From Megamerina dolium (taxonomy: Eukaryota; Arthropoda; Insecta; Diptera; Megamerinidae), in assembly GCA_963854835.1 (NCBI GenBank), contig OY978526.1, positions 45,219,140-45,283,139 of the forward strand: a stretch of 64,000 nucleotides of DNA. The letters run 5' to 3'. Positions 52,066-62,489 of the stretch are shown here, one piece after another (position 1 is the stretch's first letter; each line of letters begins with the position of its first letter). Position numbers and translations under genes: made by a program. The notes under the pieces were generated by a model. That model was not told the origin of the DNA. It ran no database searches and worked only from the letters and a program-made list of their open reading frames with translations.

Positions 52066-55000
52066 ATCGAGTCAGTTCAGCGGGGCGTGAACTGACTCCA
52101 ACAGTGGGTGGCCCCATCATTCACATTTCACAACTACAGCGTGTGCCAAGCAGCTTGACTATTGATGGAAAATTGGACAATATGGAATTCATGTTAACCC
52201 TGGACACTGGTGCATCACATTCTATAATCAAGAGCGATTTGGTAAAGAGGTTTGAGCCTTTAATGGGAATAAAATTGCGTACAGCAACGGGTGAGGATGC
52301 ACAAATTCTGGGTAAGATAAAGAAACTAGTATCTATTGGAAATTGTACATGGGAACATGAATTCATTGTGGCTGACATCATCGATGACGTAATAATTGGT
52401 GTTGATTTTATGATTGACAACGGATTTACGTTAGATTTAAATCAACGGATACTGCGCTATGCAAATGTCGAACTACCATTGAACATCGGTTACAAGCGTA
52501 GTGGGAACATCAAACGAGTACTGGCATGTCAACGCCAAGAGGTTCCAGCAAAATCAGAAGCGGTGATATGGGCACAGATGAATGTGGATGATGGGACAGG
52601 CAAGTTGTGGCTGGTGGAAGCAGACAAAGAAATAACGAATAAAAACATCATACTTGGTAGGACGTTAGTGAAACCTAAAGAAAATGGAATAGTACCTGTG
52701 CGAATATTAAATCCAACTAATACATCTACAGTTGTGAAGAAAGGAATGGTGATTGGTCATTGCCAGGAAGTTACTGCCGTAGTAGACTGCGAAAAGGGTT
52801 CGTCGATAAAAAGTGGAAGATCAGGAACTGTCAGAGCGGAAATAAAAGCACAGATGGAAGAATGGGCAGGTGTGCTTATCAACCAGCAAAAAGAAAAGGC
52901 TTTACAACTATTGGAGAAGTACAGTTCAATCTTTTCTTCAAATGGAAAAACTGGAGGACGAACAACCATCGTGAAGCATCACATTGACACCGGTGATTCT
53001 AGACCAATTCGTCAAACACCACGACGAGTTCCATTGGCCAAAAGAGACGAAGCCATTAAGCTGATTTCCGATATGCAGAAACAAGGTGTTATTGAACCAT
53101 CAGCGAGTCCATGGAGTTCACCAGTTGTGCTGGTAAAGAAGAAGGATGGAAGTACTCGATTCTGTGTGGATTACAGAAAGCTAAATGATATTACGAAAAA
53201 AGACAGCTATCCACTGCCAAGAATCGATGACACTCTGGACACACTATCTGGTGCGAAGTGGTTCTCAACTCTTGATTTGCAAAGTGGCTACTGGCAAGTG
53301 GAACTTGGTAAGGAAGACAAAGAGAAAACAGCTTTCAGTATTGGCGATGGTCTATGGCAATTTACAGTCATGCCATTTGGTTTATGCAATGCGCCAGCTA
53401 CTTTCGAACGTTTGATGGAGCGTGTACTCAGAGGACTACACTGGAAAACGTGCTTGGTGTACCTCGATGACATTATTGTGATGGGAAAAGATTTTAACGA
53501 CCACCTGGAAAAGTTGAAAGAAGTATTTGAGCGTATACAATCAGCAGGGCTTAAACTGAATATGAAAAAGTGTTCACTCTTCAGGAGAGAAGTTAAATAT
53601 CTTGGTCATAAAGTAACAACAGAAGGGGTACATACCGACGAGGAGAAAGTAGCAGCAGTACAAGAATGGCCTATTCCATCGAATCTTCACGAGCTAAGAA
53701 GCTTCCTAGGCTTATGTACCTACTATAGACGATTTGTTCCTGGATTTGCAAACATCGCCAGCAGTCTGCATGAGTTAACAAGAAAGAACAAACCATTTGT
53801 ATGGGGCGAAGACCAACAGAAAGCATTCGAACAACTGAAAGAAAAACTCTGTTCAGCACCAGTATTAGCGTATCCAGTACCTGGTCAAAAGTTTGTGTTG
53901 GACACAGATGCGAGTGGCTATGGAATAGGTGGTGTGCTCTCTCAGATCATAGATGGGCAAGAAAAAGTAATAGCATACTACAGTAAAATCCTGTCGAAGC
54001 CAGAAAGAAATTACTGTGTCACACGAAGAGAGTTGCTCGCAATACTGGAATGTGTAAAGTATTTCCATAAATACTTGTACGGTCAGTCATTTCATCTACG
54101 AACTGACCACTCAGCGCTAAGGTGGTTATTGCAATTTAAAAACCCAGAAGGACAATTAGCGCGCTGGATTGAAAGGCTGCAGAGTTATGATTTTACCATC
54201 GAACATCGTAAAGGAGGACATCACGGCAACGCGGATGCTCTATCTCGTCGTCCTTGCAAAATGGAATGTAAACATTGTTCTCGAGTGGAAAGCAAGGAGC
54301 ACATTGTCGACATACGACTTACGAATATATTGCCGGAGGAGTCATGGACCACCGAACGAGTGCAAGAAGATCAGCGGAACGACCCAGATCTCGTAAAGAT
54401 TATGGAATACAAGGAGCAGGGCATACGTCCAGATTGGCAAGAAATGGCTAATGAGAGTCCAATAGCAAAGGCATACTGGGCGCAGTGGCAAAGCCTGCAC
54501 TTACGAGACGGATGTTTATTCCGAACATGGGAAAGTGAAGATGGAAAAATCACTTATGATCTGCTAGTGGTACCCAAGGCAAGAATAAATGAAGTGATAG
54601 CTGAGTATCACAATGCCTCCAGTGGAGGGCATTTGGGAATCACCAAAACTGTCGAGAAAATAAAGAAACGATTTTATTGGGTTGGATGTCATGACCATGT
54701 CGCTGATTGGATTCGGAAGTGTAAACAATGTGCAATGGCCAAAGGTCCCACTAAGAAAAGTCGTGGTAAGATGCACCAATACACCGTGGGTGCTCCATTT
54801 GAGCGAATTGCTATGGACATAGCTGGGCCATTTCCAATAAGCAACGCAGGAAACAAGTATGTTCTGGTGGTTATAGATTACTTCAGTAAATGGCCTGAAG
54901 TATACCCCATTCCAAATCAGGAAGCTAGTACAGTTGCGGATGTATTCGTCAACCAATGGGTTACTCGTTTTGGTGTACCGATGGAGTTACACTCAGACCA

Positions 55001-55649
55001 AGGTCGAAATTTCGAATCAGTTGTATTCCAAGAGATATGCCGTATGCTGGGTATATACAAAACTCGTACAACACCTTTGCATCCACAATCTGATGGCATG
55101 GTAGAACGATTTAACCGTACCTTGGAGGAATATTTGAGAAAAGTCGTAGATAAATACCAAAGAGACTGGGATGTACATATACCAATGTTCCTCATGGCAT
55201 ATAGATGCGCACAACATGATACGACGGCTACTACACCGGCAATGGCAATTTTTGGAAACGAGTTAAGACTGCCAGCTGATTTAAAATTTGGAGTTGTAAC
55301 ACCAACGAGATCAACCGAAGGAAATTATACTAGCGAAAAGCGGGAACAGTTGGATGAAGTACATCAGTTCATCAGAGAGCGGTCGCAGATGATAAGCGAT
55401 AAGATGAAGGCCAGGTATGACTTGAAAGCAAATTCAAAAGGGTTCTATGAAGGAGAGCTTGTAATGCTTCATAATCCACAACGAAAGAAAGGCCTGTCTC
55501 CTAAACTACAGACTCATTGGGAAGGACCATATGAGATTATAGCAAAGATAAATGACGTAGTGTATCGTATTCAACGTGCCTGGAATAAAAGAGCAAAGTT
55601 TAAAGTAGTGCACTTGGAGCGACTTGCGCCATATCGAGGGGAAGTATAA
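52044..55649 (+). CDS. Pol polyprotein of copy 8 (PR-RT-RNase H-IN)
   Basis: Open from 52044 in the -1 frame relative to gag, overlapping it by 22 nt and without a nearby ATG, so it is probably made as Gag-Pol by frameshifting. Residues counted from 52104: aspartic protease LDTGASHSII (about 31); RT fingers VDYRKLNDITKKDSYPLPR (about 348), catalytic VYLDDIIVMG (about 450); RNase H DTDASGYGIG (about 598) to HHGNADALSRRP (about 708); integrase zinc module with EYHNASSGGHLG and KCKQC (about 833-875); DDE Asp in MDIAGPF (about 902), Asp in HSDQGRNF (about 961), Glu in NRTLEEYL (about 1005); GPY/F module HWEGPYEI (about 1137) and a short end. No stops or missing catalytic residues. No chromodomain and no downstream env. 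Confidence 0.95.
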   Translation, partial: HKSIVKLNRVSSAGRELTPTVGGPIIHISQLQRVPSSLTIDGKLDNMEFMLTLDTGASHSIIKSDLVKRFEPLMGIKLRTATGEDAQILGKIKKLVSIGNCTWEHEFIVADIIDDVIIGVDFMIDNGFTLDLNQRILRYANVELPLNIGYKRSGNIKRVLACQRQEVPAKSEAVIWAQMNVDDGTGKLWLVEADKEITNKNIILGRTLVKPKENGIVPVRILNPTNTSTVVKKGMVIGHCQEVTAVVDCEKGSSIKSGRSGTVRAEIKAQMEEWAGVLINQQKEKALQLLEKYSSIFSSNGKTGGRTTIVKHHIDTGDSRPIRQTPRRVPLAKRDEAIKLISDMQKQGVIEPSASPWSSPVVLVKKKDGSTRFCVDYRKLNDITKKDSYPLPRIDDTLDTLSGAKWFSTLDLQSGYWQVELGKEDKEKTAFSIGDGLWQFTVMPFGLCNAPATFERLMERVLRGLHWKTCLVYLDDIIVMGKDFNDHLEKLKEVFERIQSAGLKLNMKKCSLFRREVKYLGHKVTTEGVHTDEEKVAAVQEWPIPSNLHELRSFLGLCTYYRRFVPGFANIASSLHELTRKNKPFVWGEDQQKAFEQLKEKLCSAPVLAYPVPGQKFVLDTDASGYGIGGVLSQIIDGQEKVIAYYSKILSKPERNYCVTRRELLAILECVKYFHKYLYGQSFHLRTDHSALRWLLQFKNPEGQLARWIERLQSYDFTIEHRKGGHHGNADALSRRPCKMECKHCSRVESKEHIVDIRLTNILPEESWTTERVQEDQRNDPDLVKIMEYKEQGIRPDWQEMANESPIAKAYWAQWQSLHLRDGCLFRTWESEDGKITYDLLVVPKARINEVIAEYHNASSGGHLGITKTVEKIKKRFYWVGCHDHVADWIRKCKQCAMAKGPTKKSRGKMHQYTVGAPFERIAMDIAGPFPISNAGNKYVLVVIDYFSKWPEVYPIPNQEASTVADVFVNQWVTRFGVPMELHSDQGRNFESVVFQEICRMLGIYKTRTTPLHPQSDGMVERFNRTLEEYLRKVVDKYQRDWDVHIPMFLMAYRCAQHDTTATTPAMAIFGNELRLPADLKFGVVTPTRSTEGNYTSEKREQLDEVHQFIRERSQMISDKMKARYDLKANSKGFYEGELVMLHNPQRKKGLSPKLQTHWEGPYEIIAKINDVVYRIQRAWNKRAKFKVVHLERLAPYRGEV
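52056..52098 (+). promoter_or_regulatory. Probable -1 ribosomal frameshift signal (gag/pol)
   Basis: Heptamer GTTAAAC (52056-52062) in the gag phase G TTA AAC, immediately before the gag stop; a 6-nt spacer; then a perfect 11-bp stem GAGTCAGTTCA (52069-52079) / TGAACTGACTC (52088-52098) with an 8-nt loop. Slipping one base back enters the open pol frame. Present also in copy 5 (30585-30627, one mismatch in the stem) and copy 6 (44098-44139). The first triplet is not homopolymeric, so the slip in the P site is imperfect; strength is untested. Confidence 0.75.
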
Positions 55650-55652
55650 AAA

Positions 55653-55671
55653 CTTGTTCGGGACGAACAAG
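55653..55671 (+). other. Stem-loop between pol stop and polypurine tract
   Basis: CTTGTTCG, GGA loop, CGAACAAG: a perfect 8-bp hairpin starting four bases after the pol stop. The same sequence occurs after the integrase stop in copies 2-5; copy 6 changes only the loop. Function unknown; possibilities are RNA packaging, 3' processing or plus-strand priming. Confidence 0.65.
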
Positions 55672-55674
55672 GTT

Positions 55675-55687
55675 AAGAGGAGGGCAG
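55675..55687 (+). promoter_or_regulatory. Polypurine tract
   Basis: AAGAGGAGGGCAG directly before the 3' LTR; the expected primer for plus-strand synthesis, although the C two bases from its end interrupts the purines. Confidence 0.8.
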
Positions 55688-56125
55688 TGTAACGAGTATC
55701 GATAGTTGGTTACTCATCACTATTGTGACTGACACTATTGGCAGCATCGACATGAATGTCAACAAAAAGAAGTAAGCGATAACCAGAACAAGCGAACGAG
55801 AAAGGAAGAGAAGAATCTCGATAAAGGAAGATTCTGGGGTGTTGCCAACAGAGTATAAATAGAGCCAGTGTTGAGCAGTGAGAATCAATCTAATTCCGAA
55901 CGTGATTGCAAAAACATTTATACAGAGGCAAAAGTTGCAAGTACATTTAAGTGTTATAGTAAATAGTTGATTGTAAACAGTGTTGATTGTAAATAGAGAT
56001 TATTAAATAAATTGTTGCTGTATATAGTTGTATAAAATAAGTGTTGCAGTTATCATTAACAGAATCCAGTGATCGAACAAGGTAATTCAAATAGAATTAA
56101 ACGTTCACAGAATAAAAACGTAACA
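55688..56125 (+). repeat. 3' LTR of copy 8, 438 bp
   Basis: One difference from the 5' LTR; followed by ATAT at 56126-56129. Confidence 0.95.
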
Positions 56126-56269
56126 ATATTTACAATTCACATATAAATATGTACTTATTATGTTATCTTATTTAAATTTAATTCGCTATGTTAACTTACA
56201 GCATTTGATCTCTGGTCATGGCATTGCTCTCTTCAACATCTCTGTATATTGAAACATTGTTAAGTGATC

Positions 56270-56404
56270 CTGATATTGTAATCAGAAAAAAGCACAAGAA
56301 TCCAAAGTAGGACTTCTCTAGTATTAAAAGTTATCTACTGATATTGTAATCAGCGAAAAGCTCAAAAGTCATAGTAGGACTACTCTGGTATTATAAGTTC
56401 TCCG
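56270..56404. repeat. Two-unit tandem repeat, period 68
   Basis: CTGATATTGTAATCAG...GTAGGACT..CTCT at 56270 and again, diverged, at 56338. Confidence 0.75.
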
Positions 56405-57259
56405 GTTAAATATATAAATTTTCTTTATCGTTATTGTTAAATTCAACAAGCATGATTGCACAGTTTGTTTATTTGATAAAGAGATTACAACATTGGGAGA
56501 TTGAAAAAGTGTTAAAAAGCTATGATTGTCGTGATTGTGACTCTCAGTGTAACATCGACCAAGGGATAAAAAAGTGTGCATCACATTTGTTCCCGCGACA
56601 ACTGTTGCTGGTGTGATATCACCAATAGTAAAGTTACCATTACGACGGCGACCTTTCTCGGTTGTGCTTTGTGCTCACATTCGTAAGATATTGTATATAT
56701 TTTGTAAAACGACTCATGGAATAAATCGACGGCGATGACGAATGCTGAACGAGCAAACTAGTTGTACGTGGAAGTAGCAGTTGATTGGATTATAGTCTCT
56801 GAGTGGCGTGCGAGTACATATGACAGTTTACAGTGAGTGTGGGAAAAAAATATAAGTGCAAACAAAGTAAAAGATTTATAACTATAAAATGAATATATTT
56901 TCCAACGTGGTTTTGGTAAATATAACAATCATTAGAATATAGAAAGCTGTCTAAAATGTTTGCGTAAATCAAGACACATTACAGTGTGCACACAGAATAA
57001 AAGCAAAACTACTGAAGATTCCAAAGAAAAAAATCAATAAAATTAAGAAGCTTGGCAAAACTAAGAAAATTACAACCTAATTGTGCATGTTGTTCGTCAG
57101 GCTTTTACTAGTGTAAAATTCAAATTTACGTTAGAGAAGAACAAGTGAGAAGGAAAGTGAATTTCATTGTTAATTATAGCGATACTATTCAAGACGTTGT
57201 GTGAATAAATCAGTCCCATAACAATTTGATATCATAAATCCATTAGTTATAGTAATCTC
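56405..57259 (+). other. Upstream region and probable 5' UTR of the Ser-rich gene
   Basis: AT-rich, no coding sequence recognised. The stretch after about 56900 is A-rich like a fly 5' UTR, and the start codon context is AATCTCATGG. A short frame at 56434-56616 has no domain. Confidence 0.4.
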
Positions 57260-57590
57260 ATGGCCAATAGTAGCACGCCGATTCGCATTGGTAGTGGATC
57301 CGGAAGTTTTCATGGATCGCATAGTGGTAGTGTCGGTGTTAGCAGTAATGCCACATCAGCGCATCATCAAAGTGAAGGTACTGGCAATGAATCTTCTTCC
57401 CCAACATTGATCACTAGTCACCAGCAATCCAGTAGCGTACCGACATCAGCAGGTCAAAGTCATTCAACTTTGGCAATGGCCTCTTCAAATCAATCATTAG
57501 GAGTAGCAGCAGCTGCGTCTGGGAATTTAGTTCATGTGGGCACATCCAGTGTAACACCACCTAATAGTGCGGGTTTACGTCAGCCTGGAG
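57260..57590 (+). CDS. First coding exon of an unidentified Ser/Gly-rich protein
   Basis: Begins at ATG 57260 and stays open for 110 codons to a strong donor (GGAG|GTAAGA, GT at 57591). The peptide is low-complexity: Ser, Gly, Thr, His and Gln rich (SGSGSFHGSHSGS, SSPTLITSHQQSSS, VAAAASG), typical of disordered N-termini of fly kinases, RNA-binding and signalling proteins. The frame ends seven codons past the donor, so splicing to a downstream exon is expected. No later exon is recognised before 64000, implying an intron longer than 6.4 kb. I cannot name the gene. The phase after the exon is 1. Confidence 0.65.
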
Positions 57591-59879
57591 GTAAGATATA
57601 CAGCTTTTAAAGGGCAGAAAGTACAGAAGAAGATGCAAAAAAGTCCGTGGAGAGGTAGAACCAAATAGATATATGCATATATAAAAATAATCAGATGTGA
57701 TTAATATGCTATTGTCTAATATTTTTTTTTCATCGGATTCATCATATGTTCTGCTTTTACAACTTTTATTGTAATCATTTACTTTATATTTTCATTTTGT
57801 TTGTACTTTTTACAACACAAACAAACAGCATTCTGCATATTTGGTTACGTGTATGTTTGACATCAATATATAATGAATATTATATATAATGTTTTTATTC
57901 TCAGTTAGGTTGGCGTAGCATACGCTCTCATATGCCAGGTTGTCCCACACGGTTATATCTTCTTTTTTTTGTACACAATTTCCAGATCAGATTTAGTTGG
58001 TCAGCATATGCTTTATTGGGAGAGGTTATTTAAAATAGTACACAAATGTTAAGGTCAGCTACTTATAGAATCAAATGTTGTTGCGGTCTTTCAACTTCGG
58101 TCGCTCATTTATCCAGGAAGCACGGAAACTGGGCATATTACGTTTATGACAGCAACTACGAGAGCGGCGTGTGATGTTTATGAACTATAGTCAACGGTTC
58201 AAATAACTCTTTCAATACGAAGAACGAATTTCAGCAGTATACTACTGCGAACAAGAACAAACTGTTGGCGTCAGAAATCTTGACGAGACTAAAAAACTTG
58301 AACAATAACATAAATTATTAATAATTACTCAAATATCAATTTTTGTTGCTGATAGGAAATTGCAATACATAAAAAATCATTTTTAGTTTTTAAAATATAA
58401 TTTTTATGAGTTAATCGAGCTAAATTCAGTAAAGATATCATACTTGTCGCGAATGAGTTTCCTACACCACATTGAAAACAACACAGGAGTCGGATTCGAT
58501 GCCGAGACCTTTTTCAAGTATCTATTTATAATTTTTATATCCTTTGGATACATGTCGACTCTCCTATACCATGGCTTCTTCGACACATTTAAAAACATCC
58601 CGGCCTCTTTGATTTTGAAATGTCAATATACTCACGACTCCACTCCGCGAGAAGTTCACATCCACAGAGATCCGCATTCAGGGGCACAGGCATCAGGCGC
58701 GAAACTGGCTGCAATATCAGATTTTGCATTGACACCATTACCAACATGGCTATGTGGATTGCCCGTATGTCGGAATCAGCAACTATGTATAAATGCACGC
58801 TAAAAATAATTATCCGTAGCACTGGCTGCAAGTAGTTTTCAAGCAGTGAGGTTGTCGGTAAAATGGCCAACCTCTCAACCTTATTTTCAATTGTAATATT
58901 TACCGCCCATCGAATAGCCCATAGCTTGGCAAATACCGACGAGCACGTAAAGTCAATTGAGAAAAGAAACATTTAGTCGGCATTAATGTTGATTATGAAA
59001 GTTGATTAATTTGTGGTTTCTTTTCAAATCGCCATGAGAGAAACCTCACTCAGGAAACAAATGTCAATGTTGTTAATGTTTATAAAATATTCAACATTAG
59101 AAGCATTTGCATTAAGTGACTGACAATTGTATTGAATAATCTTCATTCAACCTCAACTGAATTAATCCCAGAAGTCCTGATAGCCTCAGTATCATTTTCT
59201 ATAAACTATCTCTCAAATCTCTTACTAACTCTTACTTACTAACTTACTCTTACTCTTGCTGCATGATTAGCAGCAATATTCCCATTCCTTTTTAAAATGT
59301 CCAAAGCATACTTGCAAAACTAGCTCGTTAATCTTTCAAGTTCAGAAACCCTTTCAGAAGACCTCTTTTGTCAAAGGTCATTATCATTGTTCTCAAGCAG
59401 ATCCAAACGATTCTTTATATAGCTTGGGTAAGTACCAACTACTTCACGTCTGTGCAATTTCTTAATAGTCATTACTTTCTTATATTTTAATTCTTTAGCC
59501 CAAAATTCTACATATATTTTTCTTTCTCTTGAAACATAGCTGAGGTCACCGCGTCCACCAATTTAACCACACCTCAAGCATCGCATGTTAGTTCGGCAAG
59601 AATTTTGAGTATGCCCTATTCGCCCGCAGTTGTTACACTGCCTGGCAGAGGAAAGCAATTATCAACATCCGTAATGGTGTAATTGAGCCCTATTCCTTTG
59701 GTAATTCATTATCATAAAGACCAACCTTCATAGAAAAAGTCGGAAATAGTTCCTATCACGTTGCATAAATCTATGTACAGACTTCATTATACATTCACTA
59801 ACTATGCTATTCTATATATATATATATCACTTTTAAAGCCAATTTTGTGTTTAGTAATGAAGTGTTAAGTCAGTGGTTT
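57591..59879. other. Probable intron, no clear gene
   Basis: Mostly AT-rich. Overlapping frames on both strands at 58404-58972 (for example 127 codons minus at 58589-58972 and 119 codons plus at 58444-58803) lie in sequence of more balanced composition and may be a decayed coding insert, but I recognise no motif in any frame. Confidence 0.4.
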
Positions 59880-60003
59880 ATGCCGCCGAACGTTGGAAGC
59901 CAATATTCAAGCTACCATTGACGAATCGGCCAGATTTATTGGAAATGGAGCATGTAACTCGTAGCCGTGGTGGACATATGCCCGAAATCATATTTGAAAA
60001 ATA
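59880..60003 (+). pseudogene. C-terminal scrap of a mariner-like transposase
   Basis: Reads NRPDLLEMEHVTRSRGGHMPEIIFEK then TAA. The SRGGHMPEIIF end resembles the C-terminus of mariner-family transposases such as the element at 62490 (SRGGHLNDVLF). No inverted repeat is visible, so it is a truncated relic of a different mariner. Confidence 0.5.
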
Positions 60004-62487
60004 AATAGCATGAAATTATCTAACAGAAGGAGCTGGTTCGATTCCTTGATATATTAAATATACTAAATATCTAAGTATAAAGTGGTGCATTATATATCAG
60101 GTTGGTCGCAGTGCATAAAGGCCTTAGCCCAACTCGTACTATCATTACCATTATCTAACAGATTAATATAAAAAACATTTCATTCCAATAATATTTCTTT
60201 CTTTTATTTTGGTTCAAAGTTCTCATCAAGCTCCTTAAAAACACCCGTTAGGTTTTTAAGTTATGCCTATTCCTCTCTCATGATACAACATGGACATGGT
60301 ATTTTCTCGACTAATTAATCAAATTTCCATCTTCCAATTTTCGGCATATTTTCTAGAGAAAAGGTTTCTCCAATTATATTTTTTAAACCATTTACACTGA
60401 CTTTATACCGTTTGGCCAGCTGCCTATGCAAAACTCATTTTTAGTGCGGTAATTGCGCACAATTTTCTTATTAATATCCTCTTCGATTCGTGACATCACG
60501 AAAACTATAAAACTAATATTAGAAAGCAAACAACAACAACAACACCATTGTATGGTTGCATTGTATACTTTTTGGGTATAACGTATTTGGTTATCTACAT
60601 CTCCGATTTATCTTTGTTTGCACTTAGATTTATAGATTTGATTGGAAGACCTTTGTGAAACAAAATGAAAGAAAAAATGTTTAGTAAGACTTAGATTTGA
60701 AAGTAGTGTCTTGAATGTTGGATGTCTTTGCATTGTTGGATACGATTCATCGAATTTGTGTTGTATGCAGACTCCATGTGTGATATAAAATATTGGAACT
60801 TCGCACTGAAGAAGATCACAAGGTTGTCTCTGAAATGAAATGACAAATTCAAGGGTCATTTTGATGAAATTTTATTTTGATAAATTGAAGTACAAAATGA
60901 AATAATTTTTAAGAATCAAATTTTTGCAATGCCAAAATGTGGGAAAAGTGAAGAGAATCGTGTGGACGAAAAATCGTAATCCTAGTGGCAATCCCATGGA
61001 TTTAGTGTTGCGAATTGTATTTTTTTATTACTTGATTTTTTGCGTGATCGCGTGGTCCAAAAATTCTGATTCTTTTATAAATAAGTATATATTTAGGACC
61101 AAATAGAATATATTTCGTAGAGAAAATGATTTCGTGCATATAAGGCACACTCTAGTGTATATTGTACACGCATGAATTCACATTCACCATATATATTCAC
61201 TACGTTCTATTACATACTTATTTGAGTTATTAAGTCCAACACAATCCGATTTGCGTAACGTGGCGTATAAGCATCATTATATACTTGCAATTAAATACAA
61301 TTCAATGCTTATGCACACAACGGTACCCACCTGTCGGCAAGCAATTGGCAATTCTTCCGACAGTAACAACTTGCCATGAAAAAGCTTCTTAAAGAACTCT
61401 GTGACAAAGCTCAGAAAAAGTGATGTCACAAGTGTTCTGCCTTTCGGAACCGGCTAAAATAAGTAGGTCCCTTCTAATATTGTCCAAAATTTAAGACGCA
61501 CAACAGTAATGGAAGAGAAGCTCGGCCAATGAGCCCTTTAGGGCTTTAAATGCCACATATTTATTTTTTATTTAAGGTATATATGTGCTTATTCAAGCGC
61601 GTACATTTTACAAGTCCTATAGTTAATTTTAATTTTCCTGTTAATACTCGTACCTTTTTATGCTGGCTTTTGTGTGTTCCAGTTTTCATTATCATTCGTC
61701 CACACAGAAAATTAAGATGAACGATGATCTCGATTAGCTTGAGGCTTGCTCTGCACGCTTTGTATAGTAGTTATAATGATAAATGACGTCGACACATTGT
61801 CCTTTATTTGTTAACGTTGTTGTTTTTCGTATTGTCGTTTGATATCTACAACCATAACAAATAAAAGGTGGTTCCAAATGAGGTCAGGTTTTTTTTTATG
61901 CTTTTCATCATCATTACACCAGCGATATACTTTTTTCCTGACTTTTAGATAATTTCCACTCCTTTCCAAAGTTATTGATTGTCATGCATGACAGTTGTAG
62001 AAAAAAGAGCAATGTACTTATTTATGGAACACCCTTTATATTAATACAAACATAAGCGACCAAATTAACAATGGCGCCTTTCAGTTTCATTACCTCACTG
62101 CGTGCTTTCAAGCAATTCTTTTTCTGTTCTATATTTTTTATTTCAATGCCACTAACATACACATATTTTCTATTATCATCATCCCTATTACAACTTTATA
62201 TCAGCACTTTACTTCTCTTTCTCAGTTTTTTGCAGTTGCGGTAGAGTAGAAGCAGTTATATTAAAATATAGAAATCGCACTTCAAGTAGCATACAGCTGT
62301 GTCCTACTACTTGGATGCCATTTTAAAAGCCCTTTTAATTAATTTAAGAAATATACTCTGTGCCCAATGCATTAAATGCCATGAATCTGTAGGGAGCTAC
62401 TAACTAATTACCTTTCAAGTACAGTATTTGTCGCTGACATTTTGTTAAAATGTTGTCGAATGTCTTATTGGTCATCATCATTGACTA
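60004..62487. other. Probable intron, no gene recognised
   Basis: AT-rich with no domain in any frame. Near 61500-61560 the sequence GTAATGGAAGAGAAGCTCGG, followed by a T-rich stretch, resembles the 3' end of a fly LINE, but this is from memory and weak. Confidence 0.4.
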
Positions 62488-62489
62488 TA

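Larger units (their letters stand above)
50162..56125 (+). mobile_element. Gypsy family copy 8: complete, apparently intact retrotransposon, 5964 bp
   Basis: ATAT (50158-50161), LTR 50162-50599, tRNA-Leu primer site, gag 50629-52065, -1 frameshift module 52056-52098, pol to 55649, stem-loop 55653-55671, polypurine tract 55675-55687, LTR 55688-56125, ATAT (56126-56129). Both LTRs are 438 bp and I find a single difference (GATTGCG versus GATTGCA). All catalytic motifs are intact and no env is present. This is the best candidate for a live master copy able to mobilise the defective ones. The primer type and lack of env suggest the mdg3/micropia side of the insect Gypsy group, which is inference. 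Confidence 0.96.
47693..56277. repeat. Large imperfect inverted repeat split by later insertions
   Basis: Left arm 47693-48190; right arm 49074-49230, 49325-49496, 49993-50161 and 56126-56277, in reverse order and complement. Matching blocks: 48050-48185 with 49076-49200 (both contain GGCATGC and AGCAAAAGCAGAGAAAGCA), 47869-48030 with 49325-49494 (AATCAGAAATATCAGCAAG), 47697-47758 with 56200-56277 (TGAAGAGAGCAATGCCATG). The right arm is interrupted by two MITEs and gypsy copy 8; the loop holds two solo LTRs. It could be an old foldback-type element or an inverted duplication of local DNA; no transposase is seen. Confidence 0.75.

Noticed and set aside
55650..55687. Search for an env gene in the gypsy family
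   Set aside because: Only 38 nt separate the pol stop from the 3' LTR in intact copies, so there is no third ORF and no infectious-type (errantivirus) layout.
60029..60045. GGTTCGATTCC resembling a tRNA B box
   Set aside because: No matching A box or cloverleaf upstream; it lies just after the mariner scrap in AT-rich DNA.
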